Part shown: positions 1-12,600 of the stretch, piece after piece
Numbering within the stretch: position 1 is the first letter of the stretch
Layout of the letters: each line of letters begins with the position of its first letter
Assembly (NCBI RefSeq): GCF_032854445.1
Contig: NC_088300.1
Span: forward strand, 60,546,984-60,610,983
DNA: 64,000 bases
Direction of reading: 5' to 3'
Source of the DNA: Liolophura sinensis
Lineage: Eukaryota > Mollusca > Polyplacophora > Chitonida > Chitonidae
The notes under the pieces: model-generated
Seen by the model: only the letters and a program-made list of their open reading frames with translations
The model's database searches: none
Told to the model about the DNA's origin: nothing
Program-made: the position numbers and the translations under genes

Positions 1-565
1 ACATACTGAAACTTCATAATCTTGCCAAAAAATGCAATCAGCACTGTATTTACAAAATTTTATACTTGCACTCCTTCAACTGGGATAAAATAAAAAAAAA
101 TTTGTTCTTTCTTTTTCCCCATGTGCAATTTTAAATTGGGATATAAAGTGAACCAAATTTAACAGAATTTCGTATTACCAAGCAACATAACTCAGCTTAA
201 TTTAAACCTACATAACCATGGATAAGTGTCCTTCAAAAAGTCTATTGCTCTTCCAGGTCACTCCTCTGATCCAATCAATGCTTCAGAATCTCAACTCAGC
301 ACATCAGTCAACTCTGAACCTCTCCAAATAACAGTAGTCAGAGATTCAATGCTTCCAGGATGCTTATTAAGATTATGGATAGAGACTGTCCTGGTTCAGA
401 CAGACTGCCAAATTTGATCAGCAAACACTGGGTATAAAATGACTCTGATGACCAGGAGATTAAGGGGAGACAACTGAGCTAAATACTGAACATCATACTT
501 TTACATACAAAATGTCACAAGGAACTTTGTGAAAGACACATGCATTATATTCAAAGAGAACAAAC
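1..565. other. Intron sequence left of INPP5A exon 14
   Basis: Should be the intron after exon 14. No coding similarity to the remaining INPP5A residues was found on the minus strand. No repeat recognised. Confidence 0.6.
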
Positions 566-639
566 CTTGGTTGGAAGCTGATATCATATTCATGTAACTT
601 GTCCTTGAAAGCATGCATCTCAGTGTCAAACTGGGAAAG
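566..639 (-). CDS. INPP5A: INPP5A exon 14 (last exon in window)
   Basis: Encodes 24 residues including FDTEMHAFKDKLHEYDISF, matching EFDKELSVFKDRLYELDISF. Acceptor TTTTTCAG, donor GTTTGT. Two trailing bases must be completed by an exon left of position 1. Confidence 0.9.
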
Positions 640-3600
640 CTGAAAAACAAGACAAATATTTAATAATGAGCCCAGATCCTAGGATTGGATAGCAACGCTA
701 CCTACAGTTAACATGCATGAATATTTTTTCACCTGAAATGTGGCTGCTTAAGCATTTGATGCAACACTAAAAAATCTTCACTTCCTGTATTTTACCTAAA
801 GTTTGGTATGGAAAAACGCAGTTTTAGATGCCCATAGAGGGCTTAAAATGATGACTTTCTGTTACCGACACTTACTTTTTCTGACAATTGTAACTGTGAA
901 CTGGAGCAGATGTCCACATTATATCAACTCTATTGTCGTTTTTATTTTTTTCCCCTGCCCACCTTTCAATGAACTACTATGTTTGGATCCACTTTGGCTC
1001 CACTTTTGTTTCTTTAGTTGCTTAATGTGGTGCTGTTGACATTTTGTTGATCTTTCCAGCACCAGCGAGTAAGTCAGTGCTATCCAATGGCATAAGTTGT
1101 GACTGAAAAAACTTCTGGGTAATCAATCAGTTTTCACACTGAAGATATTAGAAGCTTGCAAGATCCATCTTTCTAAAGGAGACTCAAGAGACCCTCTACA
1201 TGTAACAGTTACCACTTCTCTTACAAGTTCCTGTAAGAATAAAACCACATGGTACAAGTCCTGAACAATTCATTATCAGCCTTGAGTGCATAATGTTGAT
1301 GTTGTAGTGATTTTAAGAGATGGGCTGTTCATTACAGACCATGAAGCCTCTTAACTCTGCCGCAATACCATAAAACTGCCACATAGTTTTATTGACCCTT
1401 TCCATGACCCTCTTTAGTACTGTCTAAAACGAGAGCCTGGAGTGCATTGTCTGATCTCCGTTAAGCTTTACTTCCGTTAAAAAACGCAAATAAACCAATA
1501 CAGGAGTAAACAATTTATCCATCCATTTGAGTCTGCCCATCCTATACATTACAGGGAAAACAAATGAAACTGGTAGCCCCAGAGAGCTAGCAACTGAAGC
1601 AGCCTCGTTCTGAGTATCAGCCTACATATTTTATCAATTATATATGGACACATGTACAGATATCATGCTGCTCTTACACATACATACATGTGAAATATTT
1701 AGGACACTGATATCAGCATCAGAATATAGAAGGAAAGTAACTCAGGATTTGTAATGATAGCACAAACATAATAGCTGAAATACAGAATGATAAAAGGACT
1801 TCAGTATTCAGCATTACTTTCCTTCTATCTTATGCAAAACTGATCTGTGGAACCACTGGTATCAGCGTCAGAATACAACATTACTGACTCCTTTTATTTG
1901 GGGAGAAGTTATTTTCATTAAAATGTCACAGTTACAATGTATCAGTAAGGTAGCCTTTCTAGCATTGTAAATGTACATGTACATACAGGCTAACAAAAAC
2001 CATCCAGTTTTTGAACAATGATAAAACCTCAGTCCACTTCCTCCAAACAATGCATATGGAAGAATATTACGAAACAATTCAATCTTCACCAGTTGCAGGG
2101 TTTCGCAAATGCTACAAATGTGGAAGCAGAGACAATTATTACTTTTTATTTTAATATATTTGGAGGGGGGGAAGAGGGAGGGGGGGGGGGGGTGTGCTCT
2201 CTATCCACTGTTTACTGAAGCCAGGGATGTCAATATGTAAAGATATTGAAGTTAAAATGTTGAAGATTTCCTCAGAACTCTTCATATAATCTTTTCCTTT
2301 AATTCACTATCATAATTTAGGGAACTTTGTTCAAGATAATAAACTCAATATGTTTATCTGTAACACTGGCTGACTACACAAACTACGATGTGACAGTTAT
2401 TTTTCAATTACAGAGAGAAGAACGAACAAATGAGAGCATGTAGAGAAAACATCATTGCTAGAAGGCATGAGAAATACATCTGAATTAATAACATCAATTG
2501 TCAGCATACACACACACACACAAACATGGATTTATCATTATGAAAGCTCAGGTTAAATTGTGCCTTTGCTCCGTAAAGCGTCTGTGTATTGAGTATGTGT
2601 TAACCAAATCATCTGTTAATCAATGTTCCCTCTGACAGATTTTCTCAAGCAGGGCAGAAAGTGTTTGGTGAAAAAAGAATAAATGTTAGCTAAGGGTTTC
2701 CATGAAAGAACTATAAAACTGATCCAAGCTAAAGCTCTTGAGGTAATAAAATTAGGGCGTGTATGAACAGCTGTTGTGATTCTGCAAACTGCTCAGCATC
2801 ATGCATGCACACACACGCACACACAGAAGAATTTAGAGTTATGTGTACAGAAATCACCAGCAGATGGATGGGCTCCCGAGACACCCTGCCCACACTCAGG
2901 TGAGGTCAGCTCAGGTAAGGGCCACGCAAATCATTAACGAGCTAATAAATCTATACCTGTCAGGTGAAATCAATACTAAGGTATAACTGTGCAAGGCTGA
3001 AGTAGAAGCAGGTCGAAATCCAATTTATTCTACAGGTAATCGGGCTTAGTTCAAAGGCATGGATTGACGTCATTAGAGGTAATTGAAGGTGTGACATGTA
3101 CCCTCCGCGCCCTCATGATTGGGTATTACATCTCGGGACACGAGATTACAGTCTATTTTCCACCCACCTAAAAACAGATGGTAACTGAAAAAGCTCCCAC
3201 AGAGGGCAGATTATTCACTCAAGAGCATGTATAGCTCCTTATCTTAATGCCACTTAATTAAACATGATTGCCGAGACAACATGCACCTAAGAACAACAGC
3301 TACTGCTTGAAAATGAATCCCAAATCCAATTACATGTCTTTGAAAGGTCTGTGGCCTGTAGGCAGTAGGCTATACTTTGCTCAGACCGTACTCCAATGTT
3401 AAAATTTTATTATGAACTGTATTGAGTGGAAAATGTCTATTCATTTTATTTGATTGGTGTTTTACCCCGTACTCAAGAATATTTCCCTTATTATACGATA
3501 TTGGCCAGCACTATGGTGAGTGGAAACCAAGCAGCATGTTAGTCTAAATTCTGCTGGCAAGAATGCGTGAAACAAGGGAGTACAAATAATAGTCTTTCTA

Positions 3601-6600
3601 TAGAGATACATACTCGTCATACAGATTTCATGGATCTTTTTGTCTCATTTCACTGTACTATACTTTTTCATGTATTCAGTTAATATGATCCTATATCCAC
3701 ACAGCATACATGTACATATGTTTCATTTCCTCTCCGGCCGTATGTGGGAAGGTCTGTCAGCAACCTGCGGATGGTTGTGGGTTTCCCTAGGGCTCTGCTC
3801 GTTTCCTCCCACCATAATGCTGGCCGTTGTCGTATAAGTGAAACATTCTTGAGTACGGTGTAAAACACCAATCAAATAAACAAATAAACAAATACATATA
3901 TTTCATACATGCAATGGTTATATGCAGCCCAGAAAACCCATGTTTAAGTCCACCCAAATTTCATCGCAAAGGCCTTCAGAATATAAAAAAGTTTATAATC
4001 TACCTGGGTGACACTTACAAGTGTCAATCAAACCAGGAAATGTAAACAGATAAAAATTACATAACAAGAAGCCTGTTCATAACAAATCATATTTCATAAC
4101 TTTTCAGGACCTTTAAAGTGATAAAGTTTATCAGAAACACTGATAGCTAGAAAAACTACTTAAAAATGAAAGAGTGTAATTCACTCGAGCTATTTCCAGA
4201 AACCAATGGACTTTTAAACGCATGTGAAAATCAACCAGACATAGTTACCCATTTGCCATTGCTGCTGAATACTTCAGAGTGTCTTTCATGGTGATCAAAT
4301 GCTTTGGTTTCTATGGTGAGAAGGATCTGAAATAATGGATTCAACAATACATTTTCTTGGTTTTTTACATCGTACTCAACAATTTTTCAGTCATTTGGTG
4401 TGTGTACATATACTTCACGTGGCACCGCAAGTCCATTCTGCCAAAGTGTTGCTGCTACTGAAGTATCATGCCAAAGACATCAGACACGACGCTTCACCCA
4501 GTCACATTATACTGACACCGGGCCAGCCATCCGATTTCCTTGCTCTATCCTCTCAGAGCTGAGCGCTAAGCATCAAGTCTGATTTTGAACGCTTTCGGTA
4601 TAGCCCAACCTAACACGTCAACATTAAATCATCGTGATACAAATTTATCTAGAATAACTCATGACCACTAGCTTCTGACCACTTGGGGGGGGGGGGGGGG
4701 AGGGAATGTGCTCTAATCCACTTTTAAATGACTTGGTGCTGGCCTTGAGTCAGCAAGTTTGCAGAATAACGGGTACAATGTATTCTGCAAGATAAGCTGA
4801 TTTCCTACACATATACTTCAAACCTTATACAGTCCTAGAAGTGAAATAATCCTGAGCATGGCCTAAAACACCAATCAAACAACAATATTTTTTTCATTTA
4901 TTTCACTGTTCAATGCTAAATGCAAGAATATTTCATTTATATAATGATAGCTAGTGTTACGGGTGGAAGAAATCAGAGTGCTTGCAAGGGGTATCCCACA
5001 GACCCATGACAAATACACACAGCAGACAACCTTCGTCACACATGATATTAAGATATACACCCCACATCGATGGAAAGCAGTGGTCATCAACAAACGTTAG
5101 ACTACACAAATGGCCGCACAAACGTTGTTGACAGGTTAGTGTCATCCCTTGCCATACACAAAGAGAGCAAGGAACGGAATCCACAAGTAGCTAAACAGAT
5201 CCATCACATAAATTACAACTGATATTTATTTATCTCATTGGTGTTTTATGCCTTACTCAAGAATATTTCACTTATACAACGGCTGCCAGCATTCTACGAC
5301 GGCTACTATTCTGGTGGGAGGAAACCAGGCAGAGCCTGGGGGAAACCCACAACCATCCGCAGGTTGCTGCAGACATACAGCTGGAAAGGAAGCCATACAA
5401 CTGATGTTAAAGTCACCACAAGTGTATCATTTAGGGTGTATTCATTGTTGTACTGCCTTTCTTAATATCACAGAAAGAAATCTGAAGCTTATTATTTGTA
5501 ATCTGATATCATCATGATCATGATCATGGTCCCGGGTTCTTGTCATTGTTCACATCTCACCTTGCCATTGTTGTCCTCATCAGTGTAAACGATCTTGCTC
5601 AGCTGGTCTTTGTTCCCTTTCTGGTGGTGAACTTTGGCTTTATTTGTTAATTCCTGCTCAAATAAAAAGACTATTCTGAAATAGCATTTAACACCATAAT
5701 TGGGAACATTTTATACAAGTGTAGCACATACACGTACTCAATTAAAACGAATGTTTGTAATGTAAAAAAGACACAAAACATACCTGCACAAGATATCTTA
5801 TATCAAGGCGGAAATTGAAATCCCCAAATATAAAAAGAGGGACCTTTTCATACTTGTCATTTTCAAATCTGAAAACAAAAAGATAAAATGGCCATCACAA
5901 TATTAATATGGATAACTGTTTCCTGAAATTCAGATTCATGCTGGTGTGAGTTGAGGTAGCCATCTTTAGAATTTTATCCAATCAAACATGTTGCCCGGCC
6001 TAAGCTGTGATGCAGCCTTTGTCCAATCACTCCTTGAAGTGACATATGAGAACACAGAACTACTAAAGATGTCATTTTGAGATCGTTTACAGAAATTAAA
6101 AATATCAACCTAATCAATAATTCACTTGTTACTTCATTACTTGGAATTATTGTACGAGACACACTTGAAAACAAAGGTATAATACTGTTAATTAATACGA
6201 CTTTAAAAATGAAAGTAAATTATTGCAATTTTACCCCACTATGAATTAACCATAAAATCTGATGACAAATGCATAACTCTAGCTATAATTTTTTTTATCT
6301 AAAGAGCCAACATTCCAATGTTGACACTAATAGGCAGGCTAGCCAGTTCACTAATCTGATTTCGCAATAAGGAACGGTGATCCCATCAAAGTAGCACTGT
6401 AATGGAATCACAAACGTGGAGCTCATTAGCGTGTCATAACATATTGATCTTCTTGTGTCCTGCAACTAAGCAGAAGACAAGCAAACTATTAGCTGGAACG
6501 GCAAAACAAGGCAGGCAAAATGAGGACAGAAAACGCCTTGAGAAGTGGAGACAAATTTAACCCTTAAATAGCAAGGTTTGCCCCATGTGCTCAGTAACAG

Positions 6601-9600
6601 TCCGTTTGATCCAGGGGGAATGCTTAGGCAGATGACTGAATGACCAGTGGTTGACCTTAAAACACTGGTCATTAGAGGAGTGAACATTTGAGACTGATCC
6701 TGATGGCAGATGACCTCTATTTGTCTGTTAAACTATCACCATTAAGGTTCGATTTATGAGGCACTAAATTGGCCAACCATTTTGGCTCTAGGGATAATCT
6801 CCATTCCATGAGGCCTGGTAGTGCAATTTGGAAAGGGACAATTAAGCTGGAGACTTAAGAAGGGTATTTTCTTGGAACGACTTGGAGAGACCCATGTCCC
6901 AGTATCATGAAGCATTGTCTTAGACTTGAGTCAGATTTAGTCTTAAAGGACAAGACAGCACCTGGCTAAAATATATTTCAATCGAAAGGAGGATATTCAA
7001 GCTTTCCAGAAAGTATCATAGTTTATTATTTTAATGAGATTTCAGTGAATAACATGTAGAACAAAATGACAATACTGCACAAAGGGCTGGTGTGAGTTGA
7101 GGTAGCCATCTTTAGAATTTTATCCTATCAAACATGTTGCCCGGCCTAAGCTGTGATGCAGCCTTTGTCCAATCACTCCTTGAAGTGACATATGAGAACA
7201 CAGAACTACTACTTAAGATGTCATTTTGAGATCGTTTACAAGGGCCATTTGACAAAGTGTTGTGCCATGTCACAAAGTGTCGTGCCATTTCACAAAGTGT
7301 CGTGGGGCCTGACTGTATCATTTACTGACCACCACAGATGTAAAATCAGTTCATTTACAAGCCATGTAATAATCAACAACTATCACAAATTATACCAGAC
7401 AGTAGCATACCGTCTCGGCCCAAACTGCATTCATCTCCCCATACACATTTTTTGTCCTTCATTTCAGTGTCTAGTCAACAGTTTCTAAATAACAAATATC
7501 AGAGTCAGTGCAAAATTCATTAGGGATGCCGAAAGTTTATGGGAATGAGAAGACGGCACCTCACCGGACAACGCTTAAAATTAATTAAATCTTATGATAT
7601 AATTTTTCCTTCTCTGGATTTATTACTGAAGAATTTAAATTTTACTCCTGCTTCTTTGTCGCATACAAGGGATGTTCTTTCTGTTTTCTTTGACAAAATA
7701 CAGTAAAATTATTGAAATGCTGTGTTCAAGCCGATGTGCTTTCTCTGACGTCCGCAATAACCAGGTCAGCACTGCTTTCATCTTACAAAATGGAAGTATA
7801 CAATCCAGTTGAATGCACAGATCAGCCTCAATAGTGCTTAGATTTATTTCCATTTGTTTGAGAATTGAACATGAGTCTAGTATGTCTTCCAGTATGTGCA
7901 ATTTCCAAGAAAACTATTCATCACTTGGGCCTTCATTGTCGAGGTCCACAGTTTTTATCTGCAATGGGCTACTGCTTAGACTATTGTACAGAAAATACCT
8001 TTGACGTTAGAGAGCTAGAGTTAACGTGACCCCACCTTGTTCTCAATAATGGAGATGTGCTGATTCCGTGTCAACATAAAATTTCACTTAATTTTTACTG
8101 GGTTGAAAAAAGTCTTAAAAAAATATTTAATGTCGGTTTAAGATACTTTGAATGGTAGTCCTTCAGCGGACATAAACATTAGCCAGGTGCTGTCTTTCAC
8201 TTTAACTTGCGATAATATTCCTGAATTTATATTTCAGCTTTTGATTTTTAAATTTTTCAAGAAAGCTTAGGAAAACTCTTGGTATCACCATAAAAATCTG
8301 TCAGGTAATTATAATCAAAAATAATACAAAAATAACAGTTTATACTTTGGTATCTGAAACTCAACACACATGTGACATTATTTGTTAGAAGGCCACTACA
8401 CAAAAAAAATCTACCCTAAGAAAATCATTTAACAGTGTAAAAAAGTCTTTAAAATGACCTCAGAAACTACATGCATCACTACTGGTCCTTCCATATTTGA
8501 CACCCAGAATTCCACATAGCTCACCTTTGGAGAGTGTGCATAAGAGCTTGTTGTCGGTTACCACAGTAGAGAGAAGGACTCTGAAAACGAGGAGATATAT
8601 TAATTATATTAATTATTCCTTTGGTTTTTTTTTTTGGGTTTTTATTGGGGGGGGGGGGGTGTATTGCTTTCCTTTTTATTTTTTTCGGAGAGGGGTGAGG
8701 GCAGTATATTCCTCAGAAGATCTCACATTCTCATATTCTCAGTCTTTTTGCTCTCCCATTGCCAACATATGTATAGTGCTGCTTCAATGGAACAACATGC
8801 TGAGGACACCGCCCATGTCGCATCTGGTACAGTACAGTTGACTACTAGAAGCACCTGATATCTATCACTTGACATCGATTGCCAGGTGAGTTAGAACCAA
8901 GATTAAAACTTCCAGTCTTTAAGGTATGACTCATGCATACATGGGCTGAACTCAGGTCTTCAAACATAACTTATGTACATGTATGTACAAATTTATATAA
9001 AACTATATAATTATGCAAATAATCTATATACAGAAATATGGAAAGGACTGCCACACTGTTTCTCTGTCTTCATCATTGGGCAGAAGACAGCAGCATTTCA
9101 TGCTACATGTAGGTGCATTAATGTAACAATAAATTAATTTAAATGCAGATTACAACTTGCAATTTGTTAATGTGAGGGTGCACACTCAACACCTGAGAAA
9201 TGAATGTATTACATATTAAACACTTTTTTCACCACATTTACAGAATATTTCTGAATTTTTTGGACCCAAGGAACATGAGGTTTAGAACCACAATAAAATT
9301 TACTGGAATTAATTTAAATAATTCCATTACTTGATATGTATACCCATAGTTTTGTATCCTAATCAGAAAGCATTTCACACTGTATAGCCTGAAGCATTTT
9401 CATTTCCATATTAAAGGCCAATTTGAAGCATGACCAATACATCTATAAACAAAATAAGATCACAAAAGTTAGAAGCCACCACTTTTCAATAAAACACTGG
9501 ATACAAAACTTGATTTTCCAATATTGCAGATGATTTTTCCATATTGTCTATTTCTTACGAAAACTTGCATTATTCATAGCATGGATCTTTGTGAAGTTCT

Positions 9601-12600
9601 AGTAATTTCCAGATTGAAAACTTTGCTGGTGGGGGCTATTATCTACATGCTGGTAGTATGACAATGTTTTAGTAATGTGAACATCTATGTGATACACTGT
9701 ACAAATAATCCATAAATGTGCAGCTGGTAAGTAGACACTTCAACTCAAATGCAGGAGGAGTCTTGGTGACCAAGGTGGTTAGCAATGACCCAGGAGCCTC
9801 AGTGGCTGAGGTGGTTAGCAATGATCCAGAAGACTCAGTGACCGAGGTGGTCAGCAAAGACCCAGGAGCCTCAGACGCCAAGGGGGTTAGCAATGACCCA
9901 GAAGACTCGGTTGCCAAGGTGGTTAGCAATGACCCAGGAGCCTCAGTGACCGAGGTGGTTAGCAATGACCCAGAAGACTCAGTGACCGAGGTGGTTAGCA
10001 ATGACCCAGGAGCCTCAGTGAGCGAGGTGGTTAGCAATGACCCAGAAGACTCAAGTGACTGAGGTGGTTAGCAATGACCCAGGAGCCTCAGTGACCAAGG
10101 TGGTCAGCAAGGACCCAGGAGCCTCAGTGACCGAGGTGGTCAGCAATGACCCAGGAGCCTCAGTCGCCAAGGCGGTTAGCACTGACCCAGGAGCCTCAGT
10201 GACCGAGGTGGTTAGCAATGACCCAGAAGACTCAGTGATCAAGGTGGTTAGTAATGGCCCAGAAGACTCAGTGACCAAGGTGGTTAGCAATGACCCAGGA
10301 GACTCAGTGACCAAGGTGGTTAGCAATGACCCAGAAGGCTCAGTGAACAAAGTGGTTAGCAATGACCCAGGAGCCTCAGTGACCGAGGTGGTTAGCAATG
10401 ACCCAGAAGACTCAGTGACCGAGGTGGTTAGCAATGACCCAGGAGCCTCAGTGACCGAGGTGGTTAGCAATGACCCAAAAGACTCAGTGACCGAGGTAGT
10501 TAGCAATGACCCAGGAGCCTCAGTGGCCGAGGTGGTTAGCAATGACCCAGGAGCCTCAGTGACCGAGGTGGTTAGCAATGACCCAAAAGACTCAGTGACC
10601 GAGGTGGTTAGCAATGACCAAGCAGACTCAGTGACCAAGGTGGTTAGCAATGACCCAGGAGCCTAGTGACCAAGGTGGTTAGCAATGACCCAGGAGCCTC
10701 AGTGACCGAGGTGGTTAGCAATGACCAAGCAGACTCAGTGACCAAGGTGGTTAGCAATGACCCAGGAGCCTCAGTGACCAAGGTGGTTAGCAATGACCCA
10801 GGAGCCTGAGTGACCGAGGTGGTTAGCAATGACCCAGGAGCCTCAAGTCCAGCTCATGCTGGCTTCCTCTCTGCCCGTAAGTAGGAAGGTCTGCCAGGAA
10901 CCTGCAGATGGTCGTGGATTCCCACAGTCTACCACAGTCATATATGTGAAATATTCTTGAGAACTGTGTAAAAACACCATTGAAATAAATAAATTTATAA
11001 AATGCAAGACAACTATGTGTTAGTCAAATTAATGACTAAATATACATGTAAACATTTTGTTTATTTAGATTTGCAACAAGGCATAATAAGTACTGGTAAT
11101 CATCCACAATCCTAGTTAGGTAAAACAATACTTACAGGACTGCATGGCCACGATGTTAGAGGCATCATGAAACAAGTGTATGTTCACCAGGTCAAAAACA
11201 CTGAAAGTAAAGATTTCAAAACCACGAATAACAAGGCTATATCACAGGGCTAAAAGTAGATTTGGAGAATGGAGAATGAAGAATGAAATAAACAATAATG
11301 GCCACATCAGCAATATTTCAGTGATATCATGGTGGACTTGAATGGAGAAGATTAAAGCCAAATAGATTTATTTACTTGATTGGTGTTAAATGCTGTGCTC
11401 AGGAAGTTTGCACTTGAGCAATAAATATAAGATCTAAGGTCAAAGGAAACTGATGTGCCCAGAGTAAACCTTAGCCTTAAGCCAGGCAACCGGGACCTTA
11501 ACTTTATTTATTTAATTATTTAAGTGTATTTATTTCATTGGTGTCTCTATGTCTGAAAACAGGAATGTTCCAATTAAATTATAAATCTCTTATTCCTACA
11601 TGTACCAAATGTACCTAACAAATGTCCTGACATTAGATGCTGAAGAACCCGCAAGACCTGGATTGTAACTCAATGCTTGGTAGTGAATCCAGAGTGGCTA
11701 GAACTAAGCTGTAGTCCAATCAACCAAGGGGCCGATCCCACTTAAGTCTGACTTAAGTTGAATTATGATCTGAAAGCTTGTTTTTTGGGCTTTAGAAGTT
11801 AAAATTTTGCCAGTCCATACCTGTTATTGATATTCCACCTTGTTCTTAAGAATCCTTTTCTAGACCACTTGAACTACGGAAAAAAATTATCAAAGGCTTC
11901 ATAAATTACAGGTGAGTACCTAACACCAAATCACAAAAATTCTATGTCTAATGAAATGTCTAATATAATAATCCAATTCATATCAAGTAATAAATACACT
12001 ATACCTAGAAGATAACAATTTAAGAGTGTAAATCCTTTGATTTGTAAGTCTTTGATGTGGACAAATCTGTGGGTACATGATGTATAGGTCCTTAGGAAAT
12101 CAGACATGCAGACATTAAAGTAAGAATTAGGGTTATTGTCTGGGAAATGTATACCGTTTATACTGTGGAGAAGTGACTTACTTATATTCTTTCAGTCCAT
12201 TGCTTCATGGAAGAACAGTAGTTAAGTTATTTACAGTGCTATTCATAAATACTCCTATTAGAACACAATGAACTGGGTTAAGCTCAATATGTACACAAAT
12301 AAATAAGGCAGTACTCTTTATCAATGTCACGTACTGTTAACCTAGTCCTCAACTCATAATTTATGCCAGAAGCATTACAATGGCATTTTTGCAAGAAGAT
12401 ACATTACATAATTTCTTACTGATTAAACCACATGACCTAAATAACATACACAACACACCTACCTCTGGGAAGAAATGTTGTGGAAATTTGGCCTTCTCTT
12501 TTGTAGCAACATTTTCAATGTTACCGGACAACACCTAAGATAAACGAATTTAATGAAAGCATGTATAACAAAATTTCAAGCTGAAGTCTTGTTTATGTGA

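Larger units (their letters stand above)
640..4248. other. INPP5A intron 13
   Basis: AT-rich, non-coding. Holds two inverted SINE-1 fragments (3.4-3.9 kb), the G-rich tract at 2.2 kb and short CA runs near 2,510 and 2,810. No exon-like conservation seen. Confidence 0.7.
5869..8524. other. INPP5A intron 10
   Basis: Contains the 150-bp duplicated block and the 20-bp tandem repeat; otherwise nothing recognised. Confidence 0.7.
8581..11135. other. INPP5A intron 9
   Basis: Contains the G13 tract, the 30-unit minisatellite and a SINE-1 body. The rest is unique AT-rich sequence. Confidence 0.7.

Noticed and set aside
9669-10829. Long open frames on both strands resembling repeat proteins
   Set aside because: They are produced by a 36-bp tandem repeat inside an intron; both strands are equally open and frames break at repeat slips.
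9766-10845. CRISPR-like regular spacing
   Set aside because: No unique spacers between repeats; the whole unit is repeated, and the genome is animal.
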